Position numbers and translations under genes: made by a program. Shown here piece by piece: positions 6,461 through 15,400 of a stretch of DNA of 27,447 nt. Below the pieces are notes generated by a model, which did not search any database, was not told the DNA's origin, and saw only the letters and a program-made list of their open reading frames with translations. Location: positions 1 to 27,447 of the forward strand of contig CAYXGE010000017.1 in NCBI GenBank assembly GCA_964464435.1, written 5' to 3'. Within the stretch, counting starts at the first letter, position 1. Every line of letters begins with the position of its first letter. The DNA comes from CAYXGE01 sp964464435 (lineage in GTDB: Bacteria > Pseudomonadota > Gammaproteobacteria > Burkholderiales > Methylophilaceae).

Positions 6461-8656
6461 ATGCAGCCGATTATTCTAAAAATTGCCCTTGATGTGCCGC
6501 TTAACCGATTATTTGACTATCTTTCTGATGGGCAGGCGGTGCATATTGGTCAGCGCGTATTGGTGTCGTTTGGTCATCGAAAGATGGTGGGCATTGTTGT
6601 TAAGACCGCAACAGACACTGATATTGCTTTAGATAAACTTAAACCAGTGTTGCAAGTGTTTCGTGAAGAGCCTTGTATTGATGGGGCCACATTTAAATTA
6701 ATGCAGTTTTGTGCGGAATATTATCAAACGCCATTGGGTCAGGCGTTGATGACGATACTGCCTGCGCGTATGCGGCAAATTGCCCCCGCCACTGCACGCA
6801 AAACATTTGCTTATCGTTTAACTGTATTAGGGCAACAAGCCGATGTATTAGCGTTACCAGCGCGTAAGCCTGTGTTAAAAAGAGTTTTTGAAGCGCTAAA
6901 AGCCCAACAAACGCTATCGCAAAGTCAGCTTGCAGAACTTTCAAGCTCTTGGAAAAAAGCCATCACGCAGCTAATAGAACTGGCTTGGGTAGAGCGTTAT
7001 GAAGTGTTTGCAGCGGCGCAGTTATTAGCCAATTCAGCCTCTGCCCCGCCGGCACTTAACCCAGAACAACAGCATGCGATAGAGACCATTCAATCAAGTT
7101 CTGGCTTTAAACCGTGGTTGTTATATGGCATTACTGGAAGTGGCAAAACCGAAGTATATATGCGCTTATTGGCGCAGGTATTAGTACAGCCGTTAAATCA
7201 GGTATTGGTATTAGTGCCAGAAATTAACCTCACGCCTCAATTAGAAGCAAGGTTTCGTATGCGTTTTCCGCATCTACCACTGGTCGCCTTGCATAGTAAC
7301 CTTGGGGAGTCTGAGCGTTTAAGCAATTGGCAAGCGGCACAATCAGGCGAGGCGAGAATTGTGATAGGTACACGTTTAAGTGTGTTTACCCCCATGCCCA
7401 ATCTTGCCATGATGATTGTCGATGAAGAGCATGACGGTTCTTACAAACAGCAAGAAGGCATGCGTTACTCAGCACGTGATGTGGCATTAATGCGGGCAAA
7501 ACAGCGTAATATTCCAATTGTACTGGGCTCTGCCACTCCCTCGTTAGAAACCTGGTACAACGCAACCACGCAAAAATACGGTTTATTGCAACTTAAACAA
7601 CGTGCGGTTGCGCAATCCATGCTACCAAAAATTGCTTGTGTGGATATAAGCAAAACGCCCATGCAAGATGGCTTATCACTGCCCTTGATTAAAGCGCTCA
7701 AGCAGCGTTTAGCCAAAGGCGAGCAGAGCTTATTGTTTTTAAATCGTAGAGGCTATGCCCCACTATTGCATTGCAGTGCATGTCAGTGGATAGCCCCATG
7801 CACTCGATGTTCGGCTCGCCTAGTGGTGCATTTACGTCAAGGAAAGTTACGCTGTCATCATTGTGGGCATGAAGAAAAAATTGTACGTGCCTGCCCTAGT
7901 TGCGGCAATCTAGACCTTTACCCAACGGGTCACGGTACGCAGCGTCTTGAAGAAACGCTGCAAGCGTTATTGCCAGAAGCCAAGATTCAACGTGTGGATA
8001 GAGATAGCACGCGTCGTAAACATGCATTGGGGGAGATGTTAGCGGACGTTCATGCTGGCCATGTAGATATTTTAGTGGGCACACAAATGTTGGCTAAAGG
8101 CCATGATTTCCCCAACCTCACCTTAGTAGGGGTGTTAGATACCGATAGCGCTTTATTTAGCCCTGACTTTAGAGCTTCGGAGCGTTTGTTTGCACAATTG
8201 ATGCAGGTGGCTGGTCGCGCTGGTCGGGCTGATAAAGCGGGCGAGGTGCTCATACAAACAGCGCATACAAACCACCCTTTATTTGCCGCCCTTGCACAAC
8301 AAGACTTTGCCCATTTTGCACAAAGTTTATTACAAGAGCGTGAGCTGACCTTGTTTCCGCCCTATGCATTTATTGCCATATTGCGGGCTGAAGCTAATGA
8401 TTACAGATTGGTTGAGAAGTTTTTAAGTGCATGTGCCCAATACGCCCGCGATTTAAGGTTAAAAGTGATGGTTTACGATGTGGTTAGACCACAAATGGAA
8501 CGTTTAAAAGGCATGGAGCGTGGGCAAGTATTATTACAAGCCAATCAGCGTGTACATTTGCAACAATTATTGCGAGTTTGGGTGGACTGGATTAGACAGC
8601 AACCAATGGCCACAAAAGTAAGGTGGAGTCTGGATGTTGACCCGCTAGAATTATAG
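6461..8656 (+). CDS. priA: Primosomal protein N' (replication restart helicase PriA)
   Basis: PriA recognises abandoned replication forks, unwinds the lagging arm 3'-to-5', and loads the primosome that brings in DnaB. The protein is 731 residues, the usual size. The N-terminal 3'-DNA-binding domain begins MQPIILKIALDVPLNRLFDY; Walker A GITGSGKT is at 223-230; the DEEH box is at 321-324 with DGSYKQQEG after it. A zinc-binding module with eight cysteines arranged as four CxxC-type pairs follows at about 440-490, inserted in the second helicase lobe. Motifs GTQMLAKGHDFP and QVAGRAGRADK close the helicase. The ATG at 6461 gives the canonical N-terminus although the ribosome-binding site is weak. 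It is divergent from argS and ends 19 bp from the convergent hypothetical gene. Confidence 0.97.
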   Translation: MQPIILKIALDVPLNRLFDYLSDGQAVHIGQRVLVSFGHRKMVGIVVKTATDTDIALDKLKPVLQVFREEPCIDGATFKLMQFCAEYYQTPLGQALMTILPARMRQIAPATARKTFAYRLTVLGQQADVLALPARKPVLKRVFEALKAQQTLSQSQLAELSSSWKKAITQLIELAWVERYEVFAAAQLLANSASAPPALNPEQQHAIETIQSSSGFKPWLLYGITGSGKTEVYMRLLAQVLVQPLNQVLVLVPEINLTPQLEARFRMRFPHLPLVALHSNLGESERLSNWQAAQSGEARIVIGTRLSVFTPMPNLAMMIVDEEHDGSYKQQEGMRYSARDVALMRAKQRNIPIVLGSATPSLETWYNATTQKYGLLQLKQRAVAQSMLPKIACVDISKTPMQDGLSLPLIKALKQRLAKGEQSLLFLNRRGYAPLLHCSACQWIAPCTRCSARLVVHLRQGKLRCHHCGHEEKIVRACPSCGNLDLYPTGHGTQRLEETLQALLPEAKIQRVDRDSTRRKHALGEMLADVHAGHVDILVGTQMLAKGHDFPNLTLVGVLDTDSALFSPDFRASERLFAQLMQVAGRAGRADKAGEVLIQTAHTNHPLFAALAQQDFAHFAQSLLQERELTLFPPYAFIAILRAEANDYRLVEKFLSACAQYARDLRLKVMVYDVVRPQMERLKGMERGQVLLQANQRVHLQQLLRVWVDWIRQQPMATKVRWSLDVDPLEL

Positions 8657-8675
8657 CATGCAGTGTTTCGGAAGC

Positions 8676-9725
8676 TTACTGATTACCAGGTAGCAAGACA
8701 GAGTCTTTAGGTTTTACCATATATTTTTCATTAATTGAGCCATCAGGCTCTAGCAAGCGCTGACCGTTATCCCACATAGAAATGGCTTTTTGTTTCATTT
8801 CTAAATTAGGGTAAGTGCGTTTTTCAACGCTTACTAAACCAAAAGCAGTTTTAAAGTTTACCGTTAAATCTTCTGTTGGCTTAGGCTTATCCAGCTTGGC
8901 TGGTTTTGCTTTTTCGCTATTAGTTTTATGTTCAGTTGTTTTCAATTCGTCAGGGCTTAAATCTTTAGGTTTTTCGGTCACAGGTTTTACATCTGCAGGT
9001 TTTTCTGCTTTCTTCTCAATCGCTGTGCTTGTAGATTTTTCTGGCGCTGAAACAGCTACGGGCGCAGGTAAAGGTGCTGGTTCAACAGGTTTTTCAGCCA
9101 TTTTAGGCTCTGTAGGTTTTGTGTCTGGGGTTTCTTGAATAGTGCCTAAATTGTTATGAGGCGGTTCGACTTGTGCCAAGGGTTTTTCTGGAGATTTTAA
9201 CTTACCGGTAACAAGCTGGTTAGAATTTAACTGAACACTACCAGTTTGTTCTGCTTTTTTGATGGCTTTTTCTGCATCAAACTCCGTGGCATAACACCCT
9301 ACTTGTGACCAAGTTAAGCCATTATCTAAAGAAATATAGGCCCAAACTGGCTTATAGGTTGGGCATGAGGCATCAATGGTCATACCGCCTGGTAAGGCAT
9401 AGCAAGACTGCTGTTTGGCAGGACATGGCGCCTCAGGATTAAGATACTGCACTTTTAAATCATTGGCATTAATGGTGTCTACAATCGACTTTGTGCTGCT
9501 AACTTGCTTGGTTGCAGCATCTGGCGTTTGAGATGCTGGAGTTTCAATAGCAGGCTTAGGTGAAGTAACAGGCACTGGTGAGGGTTTTACTTCGGCAGTA
9601 GGACTTGGTAGCTCTTTAATCGTAGTGATAATTTGCGGCGCTTGCGGCTCTTTCATGAATAACAAGTAACTAAGCACAACAAGTGCAAATGCAATAACAA
9701 TGCGCTTAATAATGGTTGGATTCAT
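8676..9725 (-). CDS. Pro/Lys-rich single-pass membrane protein, function unknown
   Basis: I do not recognise this 349-residue protein. Visible layout: two basic residues, then one hydrophobic segment (about 8-24), making it a type II anchored or uncleaved-signal protein facing the periplasm; a Pro/Thr-rich stretch (about 38-75); a compact module (about 88-165) with four Cys, containing CPTYKPVWAYISLDNGLTW and VGCYATEFDAEKA; a long Pro/Lys/Glu-rich linker (about 175-290) full of KP, EKP and PAP repeats like a TonB-type spacer; and a C-terminal module (about 295-349) with VSVEKRTYPNLEMKQKAISM and WDNGQRLLEPDG. The ATG at 9725 lacks a strong Shine-Dalgarno. It lies between priA (convergent) and hemE (upstream, same strand, 169 bp away) and has a plausible promoter of its own. 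Confidence 0.75.
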   Translation of the reverse strand: MNPTIIKRIVIAFALVVLSYLLFMKEPQAPQIITTIKELPSPTAEVKPSPVPVTSPKPAIETPASQTPDAATKQVSSTKSIVDTINANDLKVQYLNPEAPCPAKQQSCYALPGGMTIDASCPTYKPVWAYISLDNGLTWSQVGCYATEFDAEKAIKKAEQTGSVQLNSNQLVTGKLKSPEKPLAQVEPPHNNLGTIQETPDTKPTEPKMAEKPVEPAPLPAPVAVSAPEKSTSTAIEKKAEKPADVKPVTEKPKDLSPDELKTTEHKTNSEKAKPAKLDKPKPTEDLTVNFKTAFGLVSVEKRTYPNLEMKQKAISMWDNGQRLLEPDGSINEKYMVKPKDSVLLPGNQ

Positions 9726-9769
9726 GAGTCAGTAGTGAAAATAGCAAAATTGTTATAAGTATTGCGATA

Positions 9770-9798
9770 ATCTAACCTAAAAAACAAAGCTTGTGCAA
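9770..9798 (-). promoter_or_regulatory. Candidate sigma-70 promoter for the Pro/Lys-rich protein
   Basis: On the minus strand TTGCAC (9798-9793) and TTAGAT (9775-9770) are separated by 17 bp, about 45 bp upstream of the ATG at 9725. The match is fair and made by eye only. Confidence 0.33.
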
Positions 9799-9894
9799 TC
9801 AAATGAGTAAATTATTCTAAACAATTACATTATATTTTCAACTACATGCGATGCTAAATCAGGTTAGTGGCTACTTAAACCAGCATGTGATGCG

Positions 9895-10968
9895 TCAAAC
9901 AGATGAGGTGTGATATTGTGGACTCAATTTTTTTACTGCTTTTAGCATTGCTTCTGCATTCTCAGGCGGGGTAAATTGCGTAATGCCATGCCCCAAGTTA
10001 AATATATGGCCATTGCCGTGACCGTAACTGGCTAAAATACTAGCCACTTCTTTTTCTATTGCCTCAGGTGTACTGAGTAAAATAGCGGGGTCCATATTGC
10101 CTTGCAACGCTACTTTATTGGCTACGCGTGCACGTGCTTGACCTATATCCACAGACCAATCTAATCCCAGCGCATCCGCACCAATCTCAGCCTGTGCTTC
10201 TAGCCACAAAGCTCCGCCTTTGGTAAACACAATGCTAGGTACTTTTTTACCTTCAGATGTTTTGGTGAGCCCTGCGACAATTTTTTGCATGTAATTGAGA
10301 GAAAACTCAGTGTAAGCATTGTGTGATAATGCGCCACCCCATGAGTCAAAAATCATTACTGCTTGTGCACCCGCTGCAATTTGTGCGTTTAAGTATTGAA
10401 TGACAGTTTGTGCAGTGGTTTCTAAAATATGGTGAAGTAAATCTGGGCGTGCATAGGCCATTTTTTTGGTGTTAAGAAAATCCGTTCCGCCTTTGCCTTC
10501 AACCATATAGGTGGCGAGCGTCCAAGGGCTACCAGAAAAACCAATTAAGGGCACACGACCATTTAACGCTTTACGAATGCTAGACACGGCATTAAACACA
10601 TATTGCAATTCGCTCATGTCGGGCACAGTAAGTTTTAATATGTCTGCTTCTTCTTGTAAGGTGTGCGCAAAACGAGGACCTTCACCTGCCTCAAATGACA
10701 AGCCTAAACCCATTGCGTCTGGTATGGTGAGAATATCAGAGAATAGAATCGCAGCATCTAGCTCTGGGTAGCGGTCAAGAGGCTGCAACGTGACATCGGT
10801 AGCAAATTGTGCGCTCTTGCACAAATCCATAAAACTACCTGCCGTTTTGCGGCTTTCGCGGTACTCTGGTAAATAGCGCCCAGCCTGACGCATCATCCAA
10901 ACAGGGGTGTATTCGGTAGGCAGGCGCATTAATGCGCGAAGAAAAGTATCGTTTTGTAAAGTTGTCAT
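9895..10968 (-). CDS. hemE: Uroporphyrinogen decarboxylase
   Basis: HemE removes four carboxyl groups from uroporphyrinogen III to give coproporphyrinogen III in the cytosolic heme pathway. The 357-residue protein matches the family length (about 355). The first HemE signature PVWMMRQAGRYLPEYR lies at about 22-37, followed by DAAILFSDILTIPDAMG, GFSGSPWTLATYMVEG, IFDSWGGALS, the second conserved region LGLDWSVDI, and GNMDPAILL and FNLGHGI near the end. The ATG at 10968 has only a weak GAG upstream. It starts about 70 bp after the gltD stop on the same strand, but the gltBD terminator lies between them, so hemE probably has a separate promoter or low read-through. hemL, another tetrapyrrole gene, is 6 kb away on the same strand. 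Confidence 0.97.
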   Translation of the reverse strand: MTTLQNDTFLRALMRLPTEYTPVWMMRQAGRYLPEYRESRKTAGSFMDLCKSAQFATDVTLQPLDRYPELDAAILFSDILTIPDAMGLGLSFEAGEGPRFAHTLQEEADILKLTVPDMSELQYVFNAVSSIRKALNGRVPLIGFSGSPWTLATYMVEGKGGTDFLNTKKMAYARPDLLHHILETTAQTVIQYLNAQIAAGAQAVMIFDSWGGALSHNAYTEFSLNYMQKIVAGLTKTSEGKKVPSIVFTKGGALWLEAQAEIGADALGLDWSVDIGQARARVANKVALQGNMDPAILLSTPEAIEKEVASILASYGHGNGHIFNLGHGITQFTPPENAEAMLKAVKKLSPQYHTSSV

Positions 10969-10980
10969 TGTTTATGCTCA

Positions 10981-11012
10981 AAAAACTTGGGGATACGTGT
11001 AGTATCCCCAAT
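10981..11012 (-). terminator. Rho-independent terminator of gltBD
   Basis: A 10-bp perfect stem, TTGGGGATAC (10988-10997) with GTATCCCCAA (11003-11012) and a 5-nt loop. On the minus strand it is followed by G and six Us (10986-10981), a classic intrinsic terminator 26 bp after the gltD stop and 12 bp before the hemE ATG. Confidence 0.85.
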
Positions 11013-11037
11013 ACTATTTTTTATTTGAGTGTGCTCA

Positions 11038-12465
11038 TTATCTAGGTAATGTAGAACTACCCATCAAAAACGCATCGACTTCGCGCGCGCATTGACGGCC
11101 TTCACGAATCGCCCAAACTACTAGTGATTGACCACGACGCATATCGCCAGCAGCAAATACTTTAGCTTTACTTGTTTTGTAGCAACCTTCGCCATCTGTG
11201 GTGGCTTTGGCATTGCCACGGTTATCTTTTTCTACGCCAAAGGCATCAAGTACTTTTTGTACAGGTGAAACAAAACCCATCGCAAGTAATACTAAATCCG
11301 CAGGAATGGTAAACTCAGTACCTGCGATTTCTGTCATTTTGCCGTCTTTCCATTCTACTTTTGCGCCAACCAAGTGTGTGACTTTGCCATTTTCGCCAAT
11401 TAATTTTTTGGTTGTAATTGACCAATCACGGTTTGCACCTTCTTCATGAGAACTTGAAGTACGCATTTTAAGCGGCCAGTTAGGCCAAACTAAATTTTTA
11501 TCTTCTTTTTCTGGTGGTTGTGGCATTAATTCAAACTGCGTAATAGATAACGCACCATGACGGTTAGAGGTACCTACGCAGTCTGAACCTGTATCACCAC
11601 CACCAATGACCACAACATGTTTGGCTGTTGCCATGATTTGGTTTTCAATTTTGTCACCAGCTACTACTTTATTTTGTGGGGTGAGAAAATCCATCGCAAA
11701 ATGTACGCCGTCTAAGTTGCGTCCTTCTACGGGCAAATCACGTGGATATTCAGCGCCACCCGCCAAAATCACCGCATCAAATTCTTTCTCTAAGTCATCT
11801 GCTTTTACGTTTTCACCAACATATTGGTTTGTACGAAACTCAACACCTTCAGCTTGCATTTGCGCCATGCGGCGGTCAATGTGGCTTTTTTCCATTTTAA
11901 AATCAGGAATGCCGTAACGTAATAAACCACCAATACGGTTTTCTTTTTCTAGGACAACTACGCTGTGGCCAACGCGAGCAAGTTGTTGAGCCGCGGCTAA
12001 ACCAGCAGGGCCAGAACCTACAACGGCCACTTTTTTACCCGTTTTTTGCGCAGGCACTTGCGGTGTTACCCAACCGTTTTCCCAAGCTTTATCAATAATG
12101 GCATGCTCAATAGATTTGATGCCTACTGCATCATTATTAATATTGAGGGTACACGCCGCCTCACAAGGTGCTGGGCAGATGCGGCCTGTAAACTCAGGAA
12201 AATTATTGGTGGAGTGCAACACATCAATCGCATTACGCCAATCTTGTTGGTACACCAAATCATTCCAATCAGGAATAATATTGTTGATAGGACAACCACT
12301 CATACAGAATGGAATACCACAATCCATGCAACGAGCACCCTGTTGTTTTGCTTGGTCATCTGTTAAATGTAAAACAAACTCTTTGTAGTTTTTAACGCGC
12401 TCTGGCACAGGCAAGTTAGCCTCTGACAGGCGGTCAAACTCCATAAATCCAGTAACTTTACCCAT
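11038..12465 (-). CDS. gltD: Glutamate synthase [NADPH] small (beta) subunit
   Basis: The small subunit of NADPH-GOGAT takes electrons from NADPH through FAD and passes them via iron-sulfur clusters to GltB for reductive amination of 2-oxoglutarate. It has 475 residues (E. coli 472). The N-terminal region has two cysteine groups, C46/C49/C54/C58 and C97/C101/C105, for low-potential clusters. Two Rossmann folds follow: GSGPAG near 150 (FAD) and GGGDTG near 288 (NADPH), then a C-terminal AAGDMRRGQSLVVWA segment that completes the FAD site. Its ATG overlaps the gltB stop in a TAATG arrangement, which suggests translational coupling. The operon ends at the terminator 26 bp downstream. Confidence 0.97.
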   Translation of the reverse strand: MGKVTGFMEFDRLSEANLPVPERVKNYKEFVLHLTDDQAKQQGARCMDCGIPFCMSGCPINNIIPDWNDLVYQQDWRNAIDVLHSTNNFPEFTGRICPAPCEAACTLNINNDAVGIKSIEHAIIDKAWENGWVTPQVPAQKTGKKVAVVGSGPAGLAAAQQLARVGHSVVVLEKENRIGGLLRYGIPDFKMEKSHIDRRMAQMQAEGVEFRTNQYVGENVKADDLEKEFDAVILAGGAEYPRDLPVEGRNLDGVHFAMDFLTPQNKVVAGDKIENQIMATAKHVVVIGGGDTGSDCVGTSNRHGALSITQFELMPQPPEKEDKNLVWPNWPLKMRTSSSHEEGANRDWSITTKKLIGENGKVTHLVGAKVEWKDGKMTEIAGTEFTIPADLVLLAMGFVSPVQKVLDAFGVEKDNRGNAKATTDGEGCYKTSKAKVFAAGDMRRGQSLVVWAIREGRQCAREVDAFLMGSSTLPR

Positions 12466-15400
12466 TATGCTGCTTCCTTACTTGCTGCCGCGGCCATTTC
12501 TGTAAGCGCGCGTTTGTATTCATTTGGCATGACTTTAACAAATTTAGTTCTTGCTGTTTCCCAGTTAGCCAGCAACTCTTTTGCACGTTCACTGCCTGTG
12601 TAATTAACATGTTTTGAGATGAGCGCTAATAAAGTTACTTCATCAGGCACACCTAAATGCATAATACTACCAGCAGGTACATGGTTGGCTGCTTCCACTT
12701 TTTCTAGGCTGACCATGCTCATGTTGCAACGTTGCGCAAACATACCATCTACGTCATACACATAAGCAACACCACCAGACATGCCCGCTGCAAAGTTTTG
12801 GCCTGTTTGACCTAATACCACAACAGTGCCGCCGGTCATATATTCACAACCGTGGTTACCAACGCCTTCTACGACAGCACTAGCGCCAGAGTTACGTACG
12901 CAGAAACGTTCGCCTGCAACACCACTAAAGAAACTTTCACCTGTGGTAGCACCATACATGACAGTGTTACCTACGATGATATTTTCAGCGGCTTCAGCTT
13001 TGAAAGTAGCTGGTTTACGAATAATGATTTTTCCACCACATAAACCTTTACCTACATAGTCATTGCCTTCACCTGTAAGCTCAAAAGTAATGCCATGAGC
13101 CAAAAATGCGCCAAAACTTTGACCAGCAATGCCACTCAGTTTGACGGTAATGGTGTCATCAGGCAATCCTGCATGACCATAACGGCTTGCCACTTGGTTT
13201 GATAGCATGGTACCTGCGGTGCGGTTCATACTAGTAATTGGGGTTTCAATCACTACTTTTGAGCCATTTTCTAACGCTGTTTTGGCTTCTGCAATCAGCT
13301 TGTTATCAAGCGCCTTGGCAATCCCGTGGTCTTGGCTTTCTGTGTTATAGCGAGAAACATTGTTGGCCACTTTAGGTTGATAGAAAATTTTGCTGAAATC
13401 TAAGCCGGCAGCTTTCCAATGGTCAATACCAGCACGCATATCGAGTAAATCACTGCGGCCAATCAAATCATTAAACTTGCGAATGCCCATTTGTGCCATG
13501 AGTTCACGCACTTCTTCAGCTACAAAGAAGAAATAGTTAACCACGTGTTCTGGCTGGCCAGTAAATTTCTTACGTAACTCAGGATCTTGTGTTGCCACAC
13601 CCACTGGGCAAGTGTTGAGATGACACTTACGCATCATAATACAGCCCTCAACCACTAGCGGTGCAGTGGCAAAACCAAACTCATCGGCTCCTAATAATGC
13701 GCCAATTAGCACATCACGCCCTGTTTTCATTTGGCCATCTACTTGCACCACTACGCGACCACGCAAGTTGTTGAGCACTAAAGTTTGTTGTGTTTCAGCC
13801 AAGCCGATTTCCCATGGAGAGCCAGCATGTTTAACTGAGGATAAAGGCGATGCACCCGTACCACCGTCGTGACCTGCAATCACAATATGGTCAGCTTTGG
13901 CTTTAGCCACCCCAGCAGCTACCGTACCTACTCCAGTTTCAGATACCAATTTCACTGAAATAGAGGCTTTTGGATTGGCATTTTTCAAATCATGAATCAG
14001 TTGTGCCAAATCTTCAATAGAGTAAATATCATGGTGCGGCGGTGGTGAAATTAAGCCAACGCCAGGCACTGAAAAACGCAGTTTGGCAATATAACCGCTG
14101 ACTTTATGACCTGGTAATTGACCGCCTTCGCCAGGTTTTGCACCTTGTGCCATTTTAATTTGGATTTGATCCGCATTGGCGAGATAGTCCGCAGTGACTC
14201 CAAAACGGCCAGAAGCTACTTGTTTAATGCTTGAACGCATGCTGTCACCAGCTTTGAGTGGAATATCCACTTCAATCAGTGATTTGCCAATCACTTCAGC
14301 CATGGTGCTGTCTTTTTTCAGCGGAATAAAGCGCAAAGCATCTTCACCACCTTCACCAGTGTTTGACTTACCGCCAATACGGTTCATGGCAATAGCTAGT
14401 GTTGCATGGGCTTCGGTAGAAATAGAGCCAAGCGACATTGCGCCTGTGGCAAAACGTTTAACAATTTCTTTGGCAGGCTCAACTTCTTCTAGTGGCACAG
14501 GTGCACCAATGGATTTGATTTCAAATAAGCCACGCAAGGTTAAATGACGCTTAGTTTGGTCATTAATGAGCTTAGCGTATTCTTTATAAGTGCTTGCTGA
14601 GTTGGTGCGCGTTGCATTTTGCAGTTTGGCAATGGAGTCAGGTGTCCACATATGCTCTTCACCACGCACACGGAATGCATACTCGCCACCTGCATCAAGC
14701 GCGTTGGCGAGAACAGGGTCATGACCAAAAGCCGCTTGATGTAAGCGTAATGCTTCTTCTGCCACCTCATCAAGGCCAATACCGCCGACGTTGCTGGCAG
14801 TACCAATGAAGTATTTATTGACAAAATCATCATTGAGACCGATGGCTTCAAAAATTTGTGCACCACAGTAAGATTGGTAGGTTGAAATACCCATCTTTGA
14901 CATGACTTTATACAAGCCTTTGCCGACTGCTTTTACAAATTTCTTTTGTGCTTCATAGCTGTCAGTTAAGCCCATACTAGCGATGGTTTCCATGGCTAAC
15001 CATGGGCAAACTGCCTCTGCGCCGTAACCAGCAAGCAAGGCAAAGTGGTGGGTTTCACGGGCTGAACCAGTGTCTACCACCAAACCTGTATTGGTGCGCA
15101 AACCTGCGTTTACTAAATGCAAGTGTACTGCAGCGGTGGCTAATAATGCAGGAATAGCCATTTGTTGTGCTGCAATATTGCGGTCAGATAAAATCAGCAA
15201 GTTAAAGCCATCATTCACTGCTTTTTCAGCCGCGTTACAAAGCGCATCAATCGCTGCTGCCATACCTGCCTTACCATTGGATAATGGATAGGTCATGTCT
15301 AAGGTTAAGGCGCGGTAGCGATTTTGTGTATGTTGATCAATCTGTTGTAGTTGCGCTAATTCATAGGGCATTAACACGGGCTGGCTGGCTTCTAAACGTA

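Noticed and set aside
8815..9138. Plus-strand 107-codon frame rich in Gly/Ser/Phe opposite the Pro/Lys-rich protein
   Set aside because: Its composition is the complement of the KP/EKP-rich linker codons, so it is an artefact of low-complexity coding.
14540..14866. Minus-strand 108-codon frame inside gltB
   Set aside because: Shadow frame inside a fully conserved gene; no recognisable domain.
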